Source of the DNA: Bacteriovorax sp. MedPE-SWde
GTDB taxonomy: Bacteria > Bdellovibrionota > Bacteriovoracia > Bacteriovoracales > Bacteriovoracaceae
Direction of reading: 5' to 3'
Length of the DNA stretch: 64,000 bases
Assembly: GCA_001874305.1 (NCBI GenBank)
Contig: MPCU01000011.1
Location: 62,001-126,000, forward strand
Under the pieces are notes generated by a model, which saw nothing but the letters and a program-made list of their open reading frames with translations, had not been told where the DNA came from and ran no database searches. Every line of letters begins with the position of its first letter. Position 1 is the first letter of the stretch. Shown one piece after another: positions 24,226 to 33,595 of this stretch. Position numbers and translations under genes: made by a program.

Positions 24226-25599
24226 ATCATTTAGTTGTTCATCAGTTAAATCTGGATGATAAGGATTTTCATTCTCTGCATGGTCATGGTGATCGTGTGA
24301 TAATGGCATATTATTACCATAGATATACCTTTTAAATTCTTCTTTAAAACTTCTACCTGCGTAGGCCTCAAGATCAGATCTAAAGCTCTCACTAGTTATG
24401 GTTTTAAACTTATTCTTAATATAATATTCTTTAAAAAAATCCTTGAGGCACTTTTCGCCTAATTTGCTGCTCTCTTTCTTTAATAAGTTATTAATATAGG
24501 CCATGAATGATCGACCACTCTTATAAGAGCGCTTATCTGTTTTTCTAACGTACTGTCCGTGGTTTCCTAAATTCATAGAGTCGTACTTAGGCTTTTTTCT
24601 ACTAAGACTAAAGAAATCACGCCAACTAGCTACCGCCTCATCAATCCAACCGGCATCTCCATTAGCAGGCATCACTGATCTTGCAAAATAATTATGTTGC
24701 AACTCATGTCCTACGGCAAACCAGCCACTGACAGCTGCTCCAGCATACTCCATTCCTCCACGAAGTTTACCTGTTCCATATAAGATAAACTGAGGATGTG
24801 GCCATGGACCATAATCCCCTTCTAATTCTTTAATGACTTTATTTACTTTCCTCTTTAATCGACGATTAAGGCGAGTTGATTTTGAATAAATAGTTATGGG
24901 AAGATCTCTTCCATCTACTGAGCGATACTTGTAATCGATTCGCTTGAACTTTGATTTCTTAGTCAGATGAAAATAGAGAGATGAAGATGTGAAGTATTCA
25001 GGGTAAGAAACATGTGTTATACCTTTTTCATCCGTTTGCATTTCTCCGTTAGTGAAAAGCTCATATTTATTACTTTCATCGTTAACATTTATAGATAAGT
25101 TAATTTTAAATTGATCGTACTCATAGTTCGCAGGAATATAGCGCTCAAGTAATTCTCTATCTTTCATGTCCTTCATAAAGAAGCCAGCAGCAAGTTCTCC
25201 CTTTTTGTAACTCACACCTTTAACAATCGGACTCTTGATACTTAGAAGATAAGTCCCTGGAGTTAGTTTTCTATGCGCTATACGAACTTTACTTTCTTTA
25301 TTTGGAGTATCTATTTCTAATTGACCTACCTCTACATTATTAATTTTCACACTAGTTGGTGTACCTAGAACGTCAAATATTGGATAACCAGTCTGAGAGA
25401 TTTCAAAAGTTATTTCACTATAAGCAAATGATTTCTTAGTATTAATATCAAAGAATATATTGTATTTTGCCTTTTTAAAATCAGACCACACCGCCTTCTT
25501 CCCATTTACTATAAATGGTTGAGGAGACTTAATATCAGCAGCATAACAAAGCTGCATAAGTCCCAAAAAAAGAATGGATAGTATTATCTTCTTATTCAT
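24217..25599 (-). CDS. exported M1-like (gluzincin) metalloaminopeptidase
   Basis: A 460-residue precursor with a signal peptide ending CYAA (about 1-20). It has the M1 order: beta-rich N-terminal domain, GGMEYAGA (281-288; the GAMEN position), then HELQH (298-302) and Glu321 in DEAVASW, giving HExxH-x18-E. The tail is His-rich (SHDHHDHAEN), perhaps a metal-catching segment. It would be a zinc aminopeptidase of the periplasm or outside. It is shorter than full M1 enzymes (850 residues), lacking the large C-terminal helical domain. A good Shine-Dalgarno (AGAAGG) is present. It overlaps convergently with the permease, 9 bases. Confidence 0.82.
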   Translation of the reverse strand: MNKKIILSILFLGLMQLCYAADIKSPQPFIVNGKKAVWSDFKKAKYNIFFDINTKKSFAYSEITFEISQTGYPIFDVLGTPTSVKINNVEVGQLEIDTPNKESKVRIAHRKLTPGTYLLSIKSPIVKGVSYKKGELAAGFFMKDMKDRELLERYIPANYEYDQFKINLSINVNDESNKYELFTNGEMQTDEKGITHVSYPEYFTSSSLYFHLTKKSKFKRIDYKYRSVDGRDLPITIYSKSTRLNRRLKRKVNKVIKELEGDYGPWPHPQFILYGTGKLRGGMEYAGAAVSGWFAVGHELQHNYFARSVMPANGDAGWIDEAVASWRDFFSLSRKKPKYDSMNLGNHGQYVRKTDKRSYKSGRSFMAYINNLLKKESSKLGEKCLKDFFKEYYIKNKFKTITSESFRSDLEAYAGRSFKEEFKRYIYGNNMPLSHDHHDHAENENPYHPDLTDEQLNDLL

Positions 25600-25774
25600 T
25601 ACCTTCTAATATATACAAAATGAATAATATATACCTGAGTTTTGAAAGAGTTTCCCCCTCTTAGAAGGATTGTCTATTCTTTTGACACTCCCCATAGATT
25701 CTTCACTTTAACTGTATCTCTTCTCTTTATCTGACATAGTAATGTACTACTAAAAATACTATCAGAGGTTAGAA

Positions 25775-26377
25775 ATGAAGAGTTTTCTTATTTCACTACT
25801 ATGTCTTGTGACATTTTCAGAAGTTATAGCAAAAGACTTTGTCCTAGTTGGCGTTGCCGGATACGGAACAAGAAGACCAGGAAACGAATGGCAGCCAAGT
25901 GGTGCCCATGAAAATCTCCCCTACGGTAATGCTTATAAGAGATTTGAGTTAGTTCACTATGCAAAGAAGAAAGAACTTAAAGCAATTATCTCTGAATTTA
26001 ATTGTAAAGATGGAAAGCAACAATCAGATCTTGGACTCATTGTGATGGCCAATAGTTGGGGCTCAGGAAAAGGAATAAAACTCACTAAAATGTACAAGAA
26101 GGCCTGTGGCAGAAAAGCGGACCTCTTTATAATGGTAGACGGTTTTAAAAAACCACTTCTTCCTCAGGGAAGAAAACCGGTAGCAGATAAGTGTTACAAC
26201 TTCTATCAAACCAAAGGAATTATCCACGGTAAGAAGATAAAGACTTGTGTAAATTATGACTTAACCGATAGAAGGTGCCCAAAGGGTGTTGGTGGTATAG
26301 AGTGTCATATTCGTGTTGAATGGACAGGAACGGCCTATGGAGCGGATATAATAAATGACTATATCCTAAGGCACTGA
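25775..26377 (+). CDS. exported alpha/beta-hydrolase-like protein, unknown function
   Basis: A 200-residue precursor with signal peptide (1-19). The core has LGLIVMANSWGSGKG, where Ser in NSWGSG sits like a hydrolase nucleophile elbow, then DLFIMVDGF with a candidate Asp, and a Cys-rich C-terminal half. The order resembles small lipase/thioesterase-like proteins, but the elbow is not a clean GxSxG, so activity is uncertain. A good Shine-Dalgarno (GAGG) precedes the ATG. Its end overlaps the convergent epmC by 12 bases. Confidence 0.55.
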   Translation: MKSFLISLLCLVTFSEVIAKDFVLVGVAGYGTRRPGNEWQPSGAHENLPYGNAYKRFELVHYAKKKELKAIISEFNCKDGKQQSDLGLIVMANSWGSGKGIKLTKMYKKACGRKADLFIMVDGFKKPLLPQGRKPVADKCYNFYQTKGIIHGKKIKTCVNYDLTDRRCPKGVGGIECHIRVEWTGTAYGADIINDYILRH

Positions 26378-26863
26378 GTAAAAGTCTTTGAGAGCTGTGA
26401 TAAACATACCAGCTCTCTTAGGGAATCCATTTTCTAAATATTGCGAATACCTTTCATTTACTTTTGACTCAAACCCACTTGAGTCATAGTCATCTAGACT
26501 TAAATTATCGACACTGACTTGAAAAGGATAATTACATGCAGCGCTGAATGCTTTTTCAAGCGCCTGTGGGGTTACCTCAACTTTCTCAAAGTCTCTTTGT
26601 TGGTTGATATCTCTACCATCAGGATTATACCAATATCCAAAATCATCCAATGTTCTTCTTTGCTTTCCAGCAACACACCAGTGTGAAATTTCATGAAGAG
26701 CAGAGGCAAAGAAATCACTTCGACATATGATTCGATGTTCATCTTGCTCAGCTTTAGCAGCTTCATAGAAAGGCTCATCAGCACCGTACTCTAGAGATGT
26801 TCTAAACTCTTCTCTAAATGTATCGTGAAATACCTTTTGAATGTCTTCGATCTTGAATTCCAT
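26366..26863 (-). CDS. epmC: elongation factor P hydroxylase (EpmC/YfcM)
   Basis: A 165-residue protein with long stretches that match the EpmC/YfcM family: GADEPFY, HRII, FASALHEISHWCVAGKQRR with the metal-binding HExxH, DFGYWYNPDGRD, FEKVEV-PQAL, CNYPF-VS-DNL. EpmC hydroxylates the beta-lysylated lysine of EF-P, an iron-dependent step after EpmA and EpmB. The conservation with gammaproteobacterial EpmC is striking to the eye. Neither epmA, epmB nor efp is in the window, so the substrate cannot be confirmed here. It has its own start with no good Shine-Dalgarno and overlaps the convergent gene at 25775. Confidence 0.93.
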   Translation of the reverse strand: MEFKIEDIQKVFHDTFREEFRTSLEYGADEPFYEAAKAEQDEHRIICRSDFFASALHEISHWCVAGKQRRTLDDFGYWYNPDGRDINQQRDFEKVEVTPQALEKAFSAACNYPFQVSVDNLSLDDYDSSGFESKVNERYSQYLENGFPKRAGMFITALKDFYSVP

Positions 26864-26890
26864 GGGGTGAAACTACCTCAAAAATTATCA

Positions 26891-26918
26891 AAAAAAAAGA
26901 CCCTCATTGAGGGCCTTG
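26891..26918 (-). terminator. intrinsic terminator of the prc-downstream small gene
   Basis: On the minus strand AGGCCCTC-AAT-GAGGGTCT forms an 8-bp stem (one G-T wobble) followed by TTTTTTTT, 6 bases past the stop at 26924. Confidence 0.85.
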
Positions 26919-26923
26919 ATTCT

Positions 26924-27160
26924 TTATTTATGATCTTTTATTTTTGCGACAATATCATCAACTTCCTTCTTGGCATCATCACACTGGGCCTTCCAGTTAC
27001 CGTGATCAAGCTCTGAATCATGATTCATTAAAAGTTGTCCAAGGGCCTTAGTCTTTGCATTGAACTCTTTTAAAAGTACCACAGCAAGTTCTTCATCAGA
27101 CATTCTTTCAAGAATATCCATAACCTCGTTCATATCTTTATTATCAATCATTTCATTCAT
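26924..27160 (-). CDS. small acidic helical protein, unknown function
   Basis: A 78-residue acidic protein, no signal peptide, predicted helical with coiled-coil-like spacing (MDILERMSDEELAVVLLKEF). It begins only 2 bases after the prc stop and ends at a strong terminator, so it is the second gene of the prc operon. I recognise no family. It might be an adaptor of the protease, but nothing in the sequence shows it. Confidence 0.7.
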   Translation of the reverse strand: MNEMIDNKDMNEVMDILERMSDEELAVVLLKEFNAKTKALGQLLMNHDSELDHGNWKAQCDDAKKEVDDIVAKIKDHK

Positions 27161-27162
27161 TT

Positions 27163-29373
27163 CTATTTCGCCTTTGAGTAAACAACTCTATCTTGAGTCT
27201 GCTCGATTATATCTGCAACAATTTTCATTGCTTCTTCAAGACCAGCATCCTTTTGAAGAGATTCAACCCACTCTTCCTTTCTTTGCTTGAAGTCTTCTTG
27301 CCACTGCTTTTCTTCCCCAGGTCTTACTTTTTCGTGAGACTTAAGAGAAGCTTCAAAGTGAGAAACAACTAAGTTAGTATTTACATCATCAAGCTTCAGT
27401 TTTTCAACCATCTTCTTATTTTCTTTTTCTTCTTTTAACCACTGCTTAAGATTTAGAGTTACTTTTGTCTCTTTTCTTCTCTTTTTCAAGTAGTTAACAT
27501 TCTTAACTATCTTCTTCATTCTCTTATCTTTGCTAACTCTCTTCTTAGACTTATTAATAAGAGATGGAATATCGTAGCTAAACTCTTTCCAAAGGTTGAA
27601 TTTCTTAGCGCTTACTTTATCCCATGGAAGAGAGTACTTAAGATCTTGCTCTCTATTTTCTACATAGCTAAAAGGATCTGGAAGAATAACATCTGGAGTT
27701 ACACCTTTATACTGTGTAGATCCACCATTAATTCTATAGAATTTTTGAATTGTTACTTTTAAAGCTCCAAACTTGTGTCCTAGAATATTTGAAAATGGCC
27801 CTTGGTCAAGATTAAGTACTGCTTGAACAGTTCCTTTTCCGTGTGACATTTCACCACCGACAATTACAGCTCTCTTATAATCCTGTAGAGCTCCTGCAAG
27901 AATTTCTGATGCAGAGGCAGAGAATCTATTAATCATTACAATTAATGGTCCACCATATTCTACAGATGAATCAGTATCTGCAAGAACATCGATTTCGTGA
28001 TTGTGGTTTTTTATTTGTACGATTGGACCTTTTTCAATGAAAAGACCTGACATTTGTTTAGCATCTTCAAGAGCTCCACCACCATTATTTCTAAGATCTA
28101 GAATAACAGCATCAACACCCTGCTTTTTCACTCTCTTTAACTCGGTTCTCACATCATCAGTACAGTTAACACCACCACCAAACTCTCTATAGAACTTTGG
28201 AACATGAATATAGCCAACTTTCATCTTTAGACCTTTCAGTTCAATAACAGATGACTTAGTAAAAGATGCTCCAATTGTGACTACATCTCTTGTGATAGGA
28301 ATTGCTTTTCTTGAACCATCAGCTTTCTTAACATGAAGTTTAACGATAGTTCCTTTCTTCCCTCTAATATATCTAACAGCATCATCAACTCTCATTCCCA
28401 CGAGATCAACGGCTTCTGCTTCCGCATCAGAGTTTCCTTCAGATACAGCGATAATAACGTCTTCTACTTCTAGCTCTTTTTGTCTCCAAGCTGCTCCTCC
28501 AGGAACAATCTTAACAACTTTAATATATCCTTCATCTTCTTGAAGAACAGCACCAATACCTTCTAGACTACCTGACATATCAATATCAAAGTCTTCTTTT
28601 CTCTTTGGTGGCATATAAGTTGTATGTGGATCAAAAATTTCAGAGATAGAGTTATAAAAACGCTCTAAGTAATCCATACGATCATCTTGTAGCTCTCTTT
28701 CAAAGTATCTCTTATACTTTTTAGCTATAGCATCATGCGCTTTAGCAAGCATTTCATCTTTAGTAAGGATTTTTGTACTCTTCTTTTTCTTAGATACTTT
28801 CTTCTTCTTTTTCTTCTTATCTTTTTTTGGATTTTTCAAGTTATCTTGATCTTCCATGATAGAAACATATCTTGCTAATGTAGATTGCTTGAAAGTCTTT
28901 CTCCAAAGCTGTTCAAGATCTTTTTCTTTCTTAACAAACTTTCTCTTCTTAGGATCAACTTCAGCAAACTCTTTCTTCGTGAAGTTAAATCTCTTTTTGA
29001 AATACTTCTTTCTGTAAGACTCGGCCTGCCCTATTCTCTTTTTCATGATCTCAATTGACTGATCAACAACAGGATACTTTCCACCTAACATTTGATCATC
29101 CATCTTAGACTTGTACTTTGCAAGCTTATCGACATCTGATTGTAGTAAGAATTGTTTTGAGTAATCGAGCTTCTCTACATACTGAGTAAATGCCTTTCCT
29201 GAGAGGTCATCATTTACTTCTAATTTTCTGTAGTGATACTTTTCAAGTGCTTCTTTGAGAATTTTCCCAAGAAATTGTTCGCGGTTAACGCTGAATAGAC
29301 CACCTTTTTGATCCTGAGCAAAAGCTGAGCCCATAAGAGTAAAAGTGACTAAGAGAGTGAGGAATTTACGCAT
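27163..29373 (-). CDS. prc: carboxy-terminal processing protease (Prc/Tsp, S41)
   Basis: A 736-residue periplasmic protease precursor with a signal peptide ending SAFA (1-19). A DUF3340-type N-terminal region (20-260) is followed by a PDZ domain (about 265-350, EGIGAVLQEDEGY), the S41 core (about 360-560) with the catalytic Ser in RFSASASEILAGALQDY (about 487) and Lys513 in HGKGTVQ, and a helical C-terminal region. A very basic tract (about 181-200, mostly Lys) lies in the N-terminal domain and is unusual. It trims C-terminal tails and controls murein hydrolases in Gram-negative bacteria. Good Shine-Dalgarno GGAGA. It is followed within 2 bases by the small helical gene. Confidence 0.93.
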   Translation of the reverse strand: MRKFLTLLVTFTLMGSAFAQDQKGGLFSVNREQFLGKILKEALEKYHYRKLEVNDDLSGKAFTQYVEKLDYSKQFLLQSDVDKLAKYKSKMDDQMLGGKYPVVDQSIEIMKKRIGQAESYRKKYFKKRFNFTKKEFAEVDPKKRKFVKKEKDLEQLWRKTFKQSTLARYVSIMEDQDNLKNPKKDKKKKKKKVSKKKKSTKILTKDEMLAKAHDAIAKKYKRYFERELQDDRMDYLERFYNSISEIFDPHTTYMPPKRKEDFDIDMSGSLEGIGAVLQEDEGYIKVVKIVPGGAAWRQKELEVEDVIIAVSEGNSDAEAEAVDLVGMRVDDAVRYIRGKKGTIVKLHVKKADGSRKAIPITRDVVTIGASFTKSSVIELKGLKMKVGYIHVPKFYREFGGGVNCTDDVRTELKRVKKQGVDAVILDLRNNGGGALEDAKQMSGLFIEKGPIVQIKNHNHEIDVLADTDSSVEYGGPLIVMINRFSASASEILAGALQDYKRAVIVGGEMSHGKGTVQAVLNLDQGPFSNILGHKFGALKVTIQKFYRINGGSTQYKGVTPDVILPDPFSYVENREQDLKYSLPWDKVSAKKFNLWKEFSYDIPSLINKSKKRVSKDKRMKKIVKNVNYLKKRRKETKVTLNLKQWLKEEKENKKMVEKLKLDDVNTNLVVSHFEASLKSHEKVRPGEEKQWQEDFKQRKEEWVESLQKDAGLEEAMKIVADIIEQTQDRVVYSKAK

Positions 29374-29520
29374 TTTATCTCCGATATTTTTGTGCTATCC
29401 GTTATTTTATCTCGTCTCTAAGTACTAGAAAAGAGGAAAATATTATTAGATTTTACACCCTATCGGAGGAAATTAATGCAAACAAATGTAATTTTTTTGT
29501 CAAGTTATGAACCCTGCAGA

Positions 29521-30705
29521 TTACTCCACTAATTCACACTTAGTATTGAACTTATATACTTCAGCTTCTCTTACAGCTTTTTTAACAAGTTCTTCACACT
29601 TATGTTCTTCGATGAATCTTTCAAAGTAGCCATCCTTAGGCTTAATTACCGGGTGCTTTGGGGCAAAGAGTGAGCAAGCATCATCGTGTGGAATGACTGA
29701 GATATCGTGTGTACCGATCTTTTGTGCCTCAGTTATAATCTCAATCTTATTATGACCAAGAAGTGGTCTTAGAACTAATTTACTACAGGCCTTATCCAGC
29801 GCCGACATATTATGCATAGTCTGACTTGATACCTGACCAAGAGCGTCCCCCATTAAAAGAGAATCGGCCTTTACTCTATAAGATAAGTAAACAGAACAAT
29901 CCATCATATACTTTCTAAAGAGTAGAGTTCTATATCTCTCATCACATTCCTGAGCAATATAGTTTTGAATATCACCAAAAGGAATGATGTGAAGTTTAAG
30001 ACCATTTTGAAATCTTGAAAGTTCTTTGGCCATCTTAATAATCTTTTCTTTAACTTCTTCACCAACATATGGATAGGCATAGAAGAAAGCAAGAGTTTGC
30101 TTACAACCTCTTTTAGACATGAGGTAACTTGCAACTGGTGAGTCAAATCCACCAGATATCATTGTAACGACACTTCCACTCGTTCCAACAGGAAGACCAC
30201 CTACCGCCTTTAATCTTTCCCACGACATGAGAATAGAATCATTCATTACCTTCACATCAACTAAGAGATCAGGAGTATGAACATCAACTTTAAGATGAGT
30301 ATTTTTTAAGATACCCGTCGCGATATAGCGATTCATATCTTGAGACTTCATCTCAAATTTCTTATTAATTCTTTTAGATTTTACTTTAAAGGTCTTTGCA
30401 TCAGTTCTTAGAGCAAGTTCCTTTATCGCCATATCTACGGCCTTATCAAGGTCTAGCTCAATTCTTCTTACAGGTTGAATTGAATTTAGTCCGGGAAGGT
30501 CCTGTAGTCTTGATATAAGCTCTTCAGAGAACTCTGTTTCACTCTCAGCAGTCAGTCTTTGTTGTTCGTTCTTTAGAACGAATTTCGCTTCATGATAACT
30601 TGTTAGTACCGAGCGAATATGATTCTTCATTGCTTCAAAGTATTGCTTTCTATTCTTACCTTTTAGCCAAAGTTCATCGACATTTAAAACTAGAGTTGTG
30701 TACAT
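29521..30705 (-). CDS. thiI: tRNA 4-thiouridine synthetase ThiI, short form
   Basis: A 394-residue protein: ferredoxin-like N-domain, THUMP domain (about 60-165) and PP-loop pyrophosphatase with SGGFDSP (184-190). It adenylates U8 of tRNA for s4U formation. It lacks the C-terminal rhodanese domain of enterobacterial ThiI, so sulfur must come directly from a cysteine desulfurase. That fits the gene 11 bases upstream (30717), a NifS-like desulfurase, as in Bacillus NifZ-ThiI. Good Shine-Dalgarno AGGTGAAT. Confidence 0.94.
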   Translation of the reverse strand: MYTTLVLNVDELWLKGKNRKQYFEAMKNHIRSVLTSYHEAKFVLKNEQQRLTAESETEFSEELISRLQDLPGLNSIQPVRRIELDLDKAVDMAIKELALRTDAKTFKVKSKRINKKFEMKSQDMNRYIATGILKNTHLKVDVHTPDLLVDVKVMNDSILMSWERLKAVGGLPVGTSGSVVTMISGGFDSPVASYLMSKRGCKQTLAFFYAYPYVGEEVKEKIIKMAKELSRFQNGLKLHIIPFGDIQNYIAQECDERYRTLLFRKYMMDCSVYLSYRVKADSLLMGDALGQVSSQTMHNMSALDKACSKLVLRPLLGHNKIEIITEAQKIGTHDISVIPHDDACSLFAPKHPVIKPKDGYFERFIEEHKCEELVKKAVREAEVYKFNTKCELVE

Positions 30706-30716
30706 AATTCACCTAT

Positions 30717-31811
30717 TTATTTAATTAAGAATGATACTTGTTTAATGACTTCCTTAAATTTCTCTAAGAGAAGGTCAACTTCTTCTTCTGTTGTAGTTGA
30801 TGCAAATGAAATTCGCATAACATTCTTGTGTAGCTTCTCATCTATACCAAGGCCTACAAACATTGGGTTCTTTCCTTTAATTTTAGAAGAACATGCTGTC
30901 GTACTTGAAATATAAACATCTTTAGACTCTAAGTGACGTAAGAGAACATCACTAGGAATCCCTTTGAATATCATGCAAAGGATATAGGGAGAGCTCTCTT
31001 CTATTGAAAAAGGAAACTGTATATTCTTGTGAAGTTTCTCAAAAGAGTTTCTAAGTTTAATATTTAGTTTTTGTATTTTAGAAAAGTTTTCATCTAAGTT
31101 AGAAATTGCTATCTCTAAAGCAAGTTCAAATCCTAAGATTAGTGACGTTGCAGGAGTAGACGACCTTAGGCCTAGCTCATGTCCTCCTCCATCAAGAAGA
31201 ATCTTTAACGGCAAATCCTTTTTAAAAATCAGTGCAGCAACTCCTCGAGGACCACCTATTTTATGCGCAGCTATTGAAATATAATCAATCGCCGATTTCT
31301 CCAAAGAGAAAGGAATCTTCCCTACTCCTTGAACAGCATCAACGAGAATCTTTGTTTCAGGACTCTTCATTTTTATAACTGAAGCAATCTCATTAACATT
31401 CTTAATCGTCCCAGCTTGTGAGTTAACAAGAGTTATAACAACTAACTCAGTTTCCTCATTAACACTTTCAATTAAGTCCTCTGATTCAAGAAGAAACTCA
31501 TCTTCAATACTAAGAGCATTTGAAATACTTGGGTGATCACTTAGGCAGTAGATCGTTTTGCCTAGATCTGAGAATGTTTTAATGACCTGATTATTTGACT
31601 CTGTAGCAGATGATGTGAAGATTAATTCATATCCACTTGCTCCAAGAAGATTCAAAATATTCTTGCGAGATTTTTCAATCTTCTTTTGAAGTTCTGTTCC
31701 TAACTTATGCTTGCTTGAAGGATTCGCAAAATCATCCTTTAGGCTCTTGCATACAAGAGTGTGGACTTCATCTAAAAGTGGAGTTGTAGCTGCGTGGTCA
31801 AAGTAAATCAT
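30717..31811 (-). CDS. cysteine desulfurase (NifS/IscS-like), partner of ThiI
   Basis: A 364-residue class V aminotransferase. MIYFDHAATTPLLDEV is the NifS opening, AAHKIGGPRG carries the PLP-binding Lys (about 187), and TTACSSKIKG holds the active Cys in the mobile loop. It takes sulfur from cysteine as persulfide. Because it is co-transcribed with a rhodanese-less ThiI, it most likely feeds tRNA thiolation, not general Fe-S assembly (inference; no iscU or iscA nearby). A CATTAT box sits 8 bases before the ATG; there is no Shine-Dalgarno. Confidence 0.92.
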   Translation of the reverse strand: MIYFDHAATTPLLDEVHTLVCKSLKDDFANPSSKHKLGTELQKKIEKSRKNILNLLGASGYELIFTSSATESNNQVIKTFSDLGKTIYCLSDHPSISNALSIEDEFLLESEDLIESVNEETELVVITLVNSQAGTIKNVNEIASVIKMKSPETKILVDAVQGVGKIPFSLEKSAIDYISIAAHKIGGPRGVAALIFKKDLPLKILLDGGGHELGLRSSTPATSLILGFELALEIAISNLDENFSKIQKLNIKLRNSFEKLHKNIQFPFSIEESSPYILCMIFKGIPSDVLLRHLESKDVYISSTTACSSKIKGKNPMFVGLGIDEKLHKNVMRISFASTTTEEEVDLLLEKFKEVIKQVSFLIK

Positions 31812-31860
31812 AGTGTCGCATAATGCCTAGCACAGCGTCATCTGTCAACAAGATAAGGCG

Positions 31861-32682
31861 CTACTTCCCTTTGAAAACATCCTTCATAAAGTAGTATTTT
31901 GCAGGACATACGGCCTTTAAAACCTCTGGATGAAGCTTGTACATTGAAGCTGCTTCAGCAAAGCCTTCGTACTTATTCGCCATTGAATACCTTGAGATAT
32001 TGCACCCCGAGTTATAAATTCTTTGCCATTCGATAGTATTTTGGTGGCTTCTTCCTGTGCTACTTCTTCCATAACCAGAACTATGACCTAACTCGTGAAC
32101 AATCACAGCAACACGGTCTTCGCTTTCAAGTTCTCGCCACTTTTTATAGAGATGAATACGAGCATTGGCCAAAGAGTCACCTGCTTCAAAGTTCACAACT
32201 CTAATAAAATTTTGGCGAAAAGAAGGAAGGACACTTCTCTCATAAAATGAAAAGGCCACAACAATGTCGTTCATTTCCTCGAGTGTGAACTCATCATACT
32301 CCGCCTTAAAGTCTCTATTCTTATAAAAATGTGAAGGATTATAACCATACCTTTCTACTAAGTAGAACATTCTCAATGATTTCTGATAACCAAAGGTTGT
32401 GATGATATAGCAATCGAGGGCATTTTTCTCACATGTATCTGAAGAAGTAACTTCCTCAAATTTACTACCTAATAATAGCTTAACAGTTTCACTACTCGTG
32501 TTTCGGGAATTAAACCAATTAAGAAAGAACTCATCATCATAGAGATCAACCTTATCGGAAATACGCTCTCTTACTGCTTCAGAATTGTGAGCAAACCACT
32601 CGATCTGGAAGCTTCCATCGTCATCAAAGTACGATGCATGTATTTGAGAAAAAGTAAGAAGTAGAATAATGATTTTAAACAT
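31861..32682 (-). CDS. exported HExxH metallopeptidase-like protein
   Basis: A 273-residue precursor with a signal peptide (MFKIIILLLTFSQIHAS). Zinc site: VIVHELGHSSGYG (HELGH at 196-200), with YEGFAEAASM about 40 residues on giving Glu candidates for the third ligand. Several cysteines may form disulfides. It probably acts outside the cytoplasm. I chose ATG 32682; a TTG at 32691 would add MAH but is not needed. An extended -10 (TGCTATATT) ends 7 bases before the ATG, and there is no Shine-Dalgarno. The family is not named. Confidence 0.7.
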   Translation of the reverse strand: MFKIIILLLTFSQIHASYFDDDGSFQIEWFAHNSEAVRERISDKVDLYDDEFFLNWFNSRNTSSETVKLLLGSKFEEVTSSDTCEKNALDCYIITTFGYQKSLRMFYLVERYGYNPSHFYKNRDFKAEYDEFTLEEMNDIVVAFSFYERSVLPSFRQNFIRVVNFEAGDSLANARIHLYKKWRELESEDRVAVIVHELGHSSGYGRSSTGRSHQNTIEWQRIYNSGCNISRYSMANKYEGFAEAASMYKLHPEVLKAVCPAKYYFMKDVFKGK

Positions 32683-32689
32683 ATGCGCC

Positions 32690-32698
32690 AATATAGCA
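32690..32698 (-). promoter_or_regulatory. extended -10 TGCTATATT, leaderless geometry
   Basis: On the minus strand TGC-TATATT lies so that the hexamer ends 7 bases before the ATG at 32682, with no Shine-Dalgarno between. It is one of the best examples of the pattern. Confidence 0.5.
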
Positions 32699-32759
32699 CA
32701 AAAGGATTTTAGGAGTTACTAGAACTAAAAGATTACATAGTCCTAAGGATGATAAAGGC

Positions 32760-33491
32760 CTACTCGCCCTTTCCATACTTATTAAGTAATTGATTATACA
32801 TATTCTCTTTATAGATTTGTTCGACAATCCTCTTAATCTTCCTACGCTTATTGACCGGATAGTCCTTGCGAATAAATACCCATTGCTTCTTAGCTTTCTC
32901 AATAAGAATTACATTTCCAAAGTCTTTAGGGGTAAATCCAAGCTGCTTCATCCAGTAGTAATATGCTGGCTCTGAAAAAACAGATGCATCAGAAGCTCTA
33001 TTCTTAGAGAGCAGACTAAGAGATTGCTCATAGCTATTTACGCGAACGATGCTCTTGGGGTAATTCTTTAATTGCTTATATGAAGCTGATCTGTGATAGA
33101 TAAATCGTTTATTTTTTAAGTCTTTGAAAGTTTTAATCTTTGAAGATTTTCTCGTTCCAGCGATGACATCAATATCAAATTGGATAGCAAGTTTATCCCC
33201 TGCAGATAGTGAGGCATCATGCGCCTGAGATGAAACGAGATCAATCTCCCCTTTCTTTAAAAGTGCTAACATTCTTTTAAAGGGAAGAATTTGATTACTA
33301 TAGCTAAGACCAGATCTCTTCCCAATCTCATCATTTAACTCATAAATGATTCCATATTTAGGGCCTGCCTTGTCCTGCCAGCCATAGGGAGGTAGATCCA
33401 TTGTTCCAATTTTCAGAACATCTTCGCCGAGGGCACTTGAAAGCGTCCCCAATAAAGAGAATGTTATTAATAATATTTTGATAAAACCCAT
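32760..33491 (-). CDS. periplasmic solute-binding protein, SBP_bac_3 type
   Basis: A 243-residue precursor with signal peptide (about 1-22). It has the amino-acid-binding-type opening LKIGTMDLPPYGWQDKAGPKYGI, then KRMLALLKKGEIDLV and a second lobe ending in IYKE--YN-LL-KYG. No ABC transporter genes are adjacent, so it may be a free-standing sensor or an orphan binding protein, a common form in this family (TonB- or kinase-independent). A TATAAT box ends 8 bases before the ATG. Ligand unknown. Confidence 0.8.
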   Translation of the reverse strand: MGFIKILLITFSLLGTLSSALGEDVLKIGTMDLPPYGWQDKAGPKYGIIYELNDEIGKRSGLSYSNQILPFKRMLALLKKGEIDLVSSQAHDASLSAGDKLAIQFDIDVIAGTRKSSKIKTFKDLKNKRFIYHRSASYKQLKNYPKSIVRVNSYEQSLSLLSKNRASDASVFSEPAYYYWMKQLGFTPKDFGNVILIEKAKKQWVFIRKDYPVNKRRKIKRIVEQIYKENMYNQLLNKYGKGE

Positions 33492-33595
33492 GCTAAATAA
33501 TTATACATTATATAAATACAATTAGTTAAGTTCTATCTATGAATTCTTTTCAAATTCTTGGCTAAATAAATGAAATAAGGCTAGAGTCTCTAACT

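Noticed and set aside
29475-29503. TTGACA on the minus strand as a prc promoter
   Set aside because: At 16-18 bases downstream there is only TTGCAT/TGCATT, not a -10 box.
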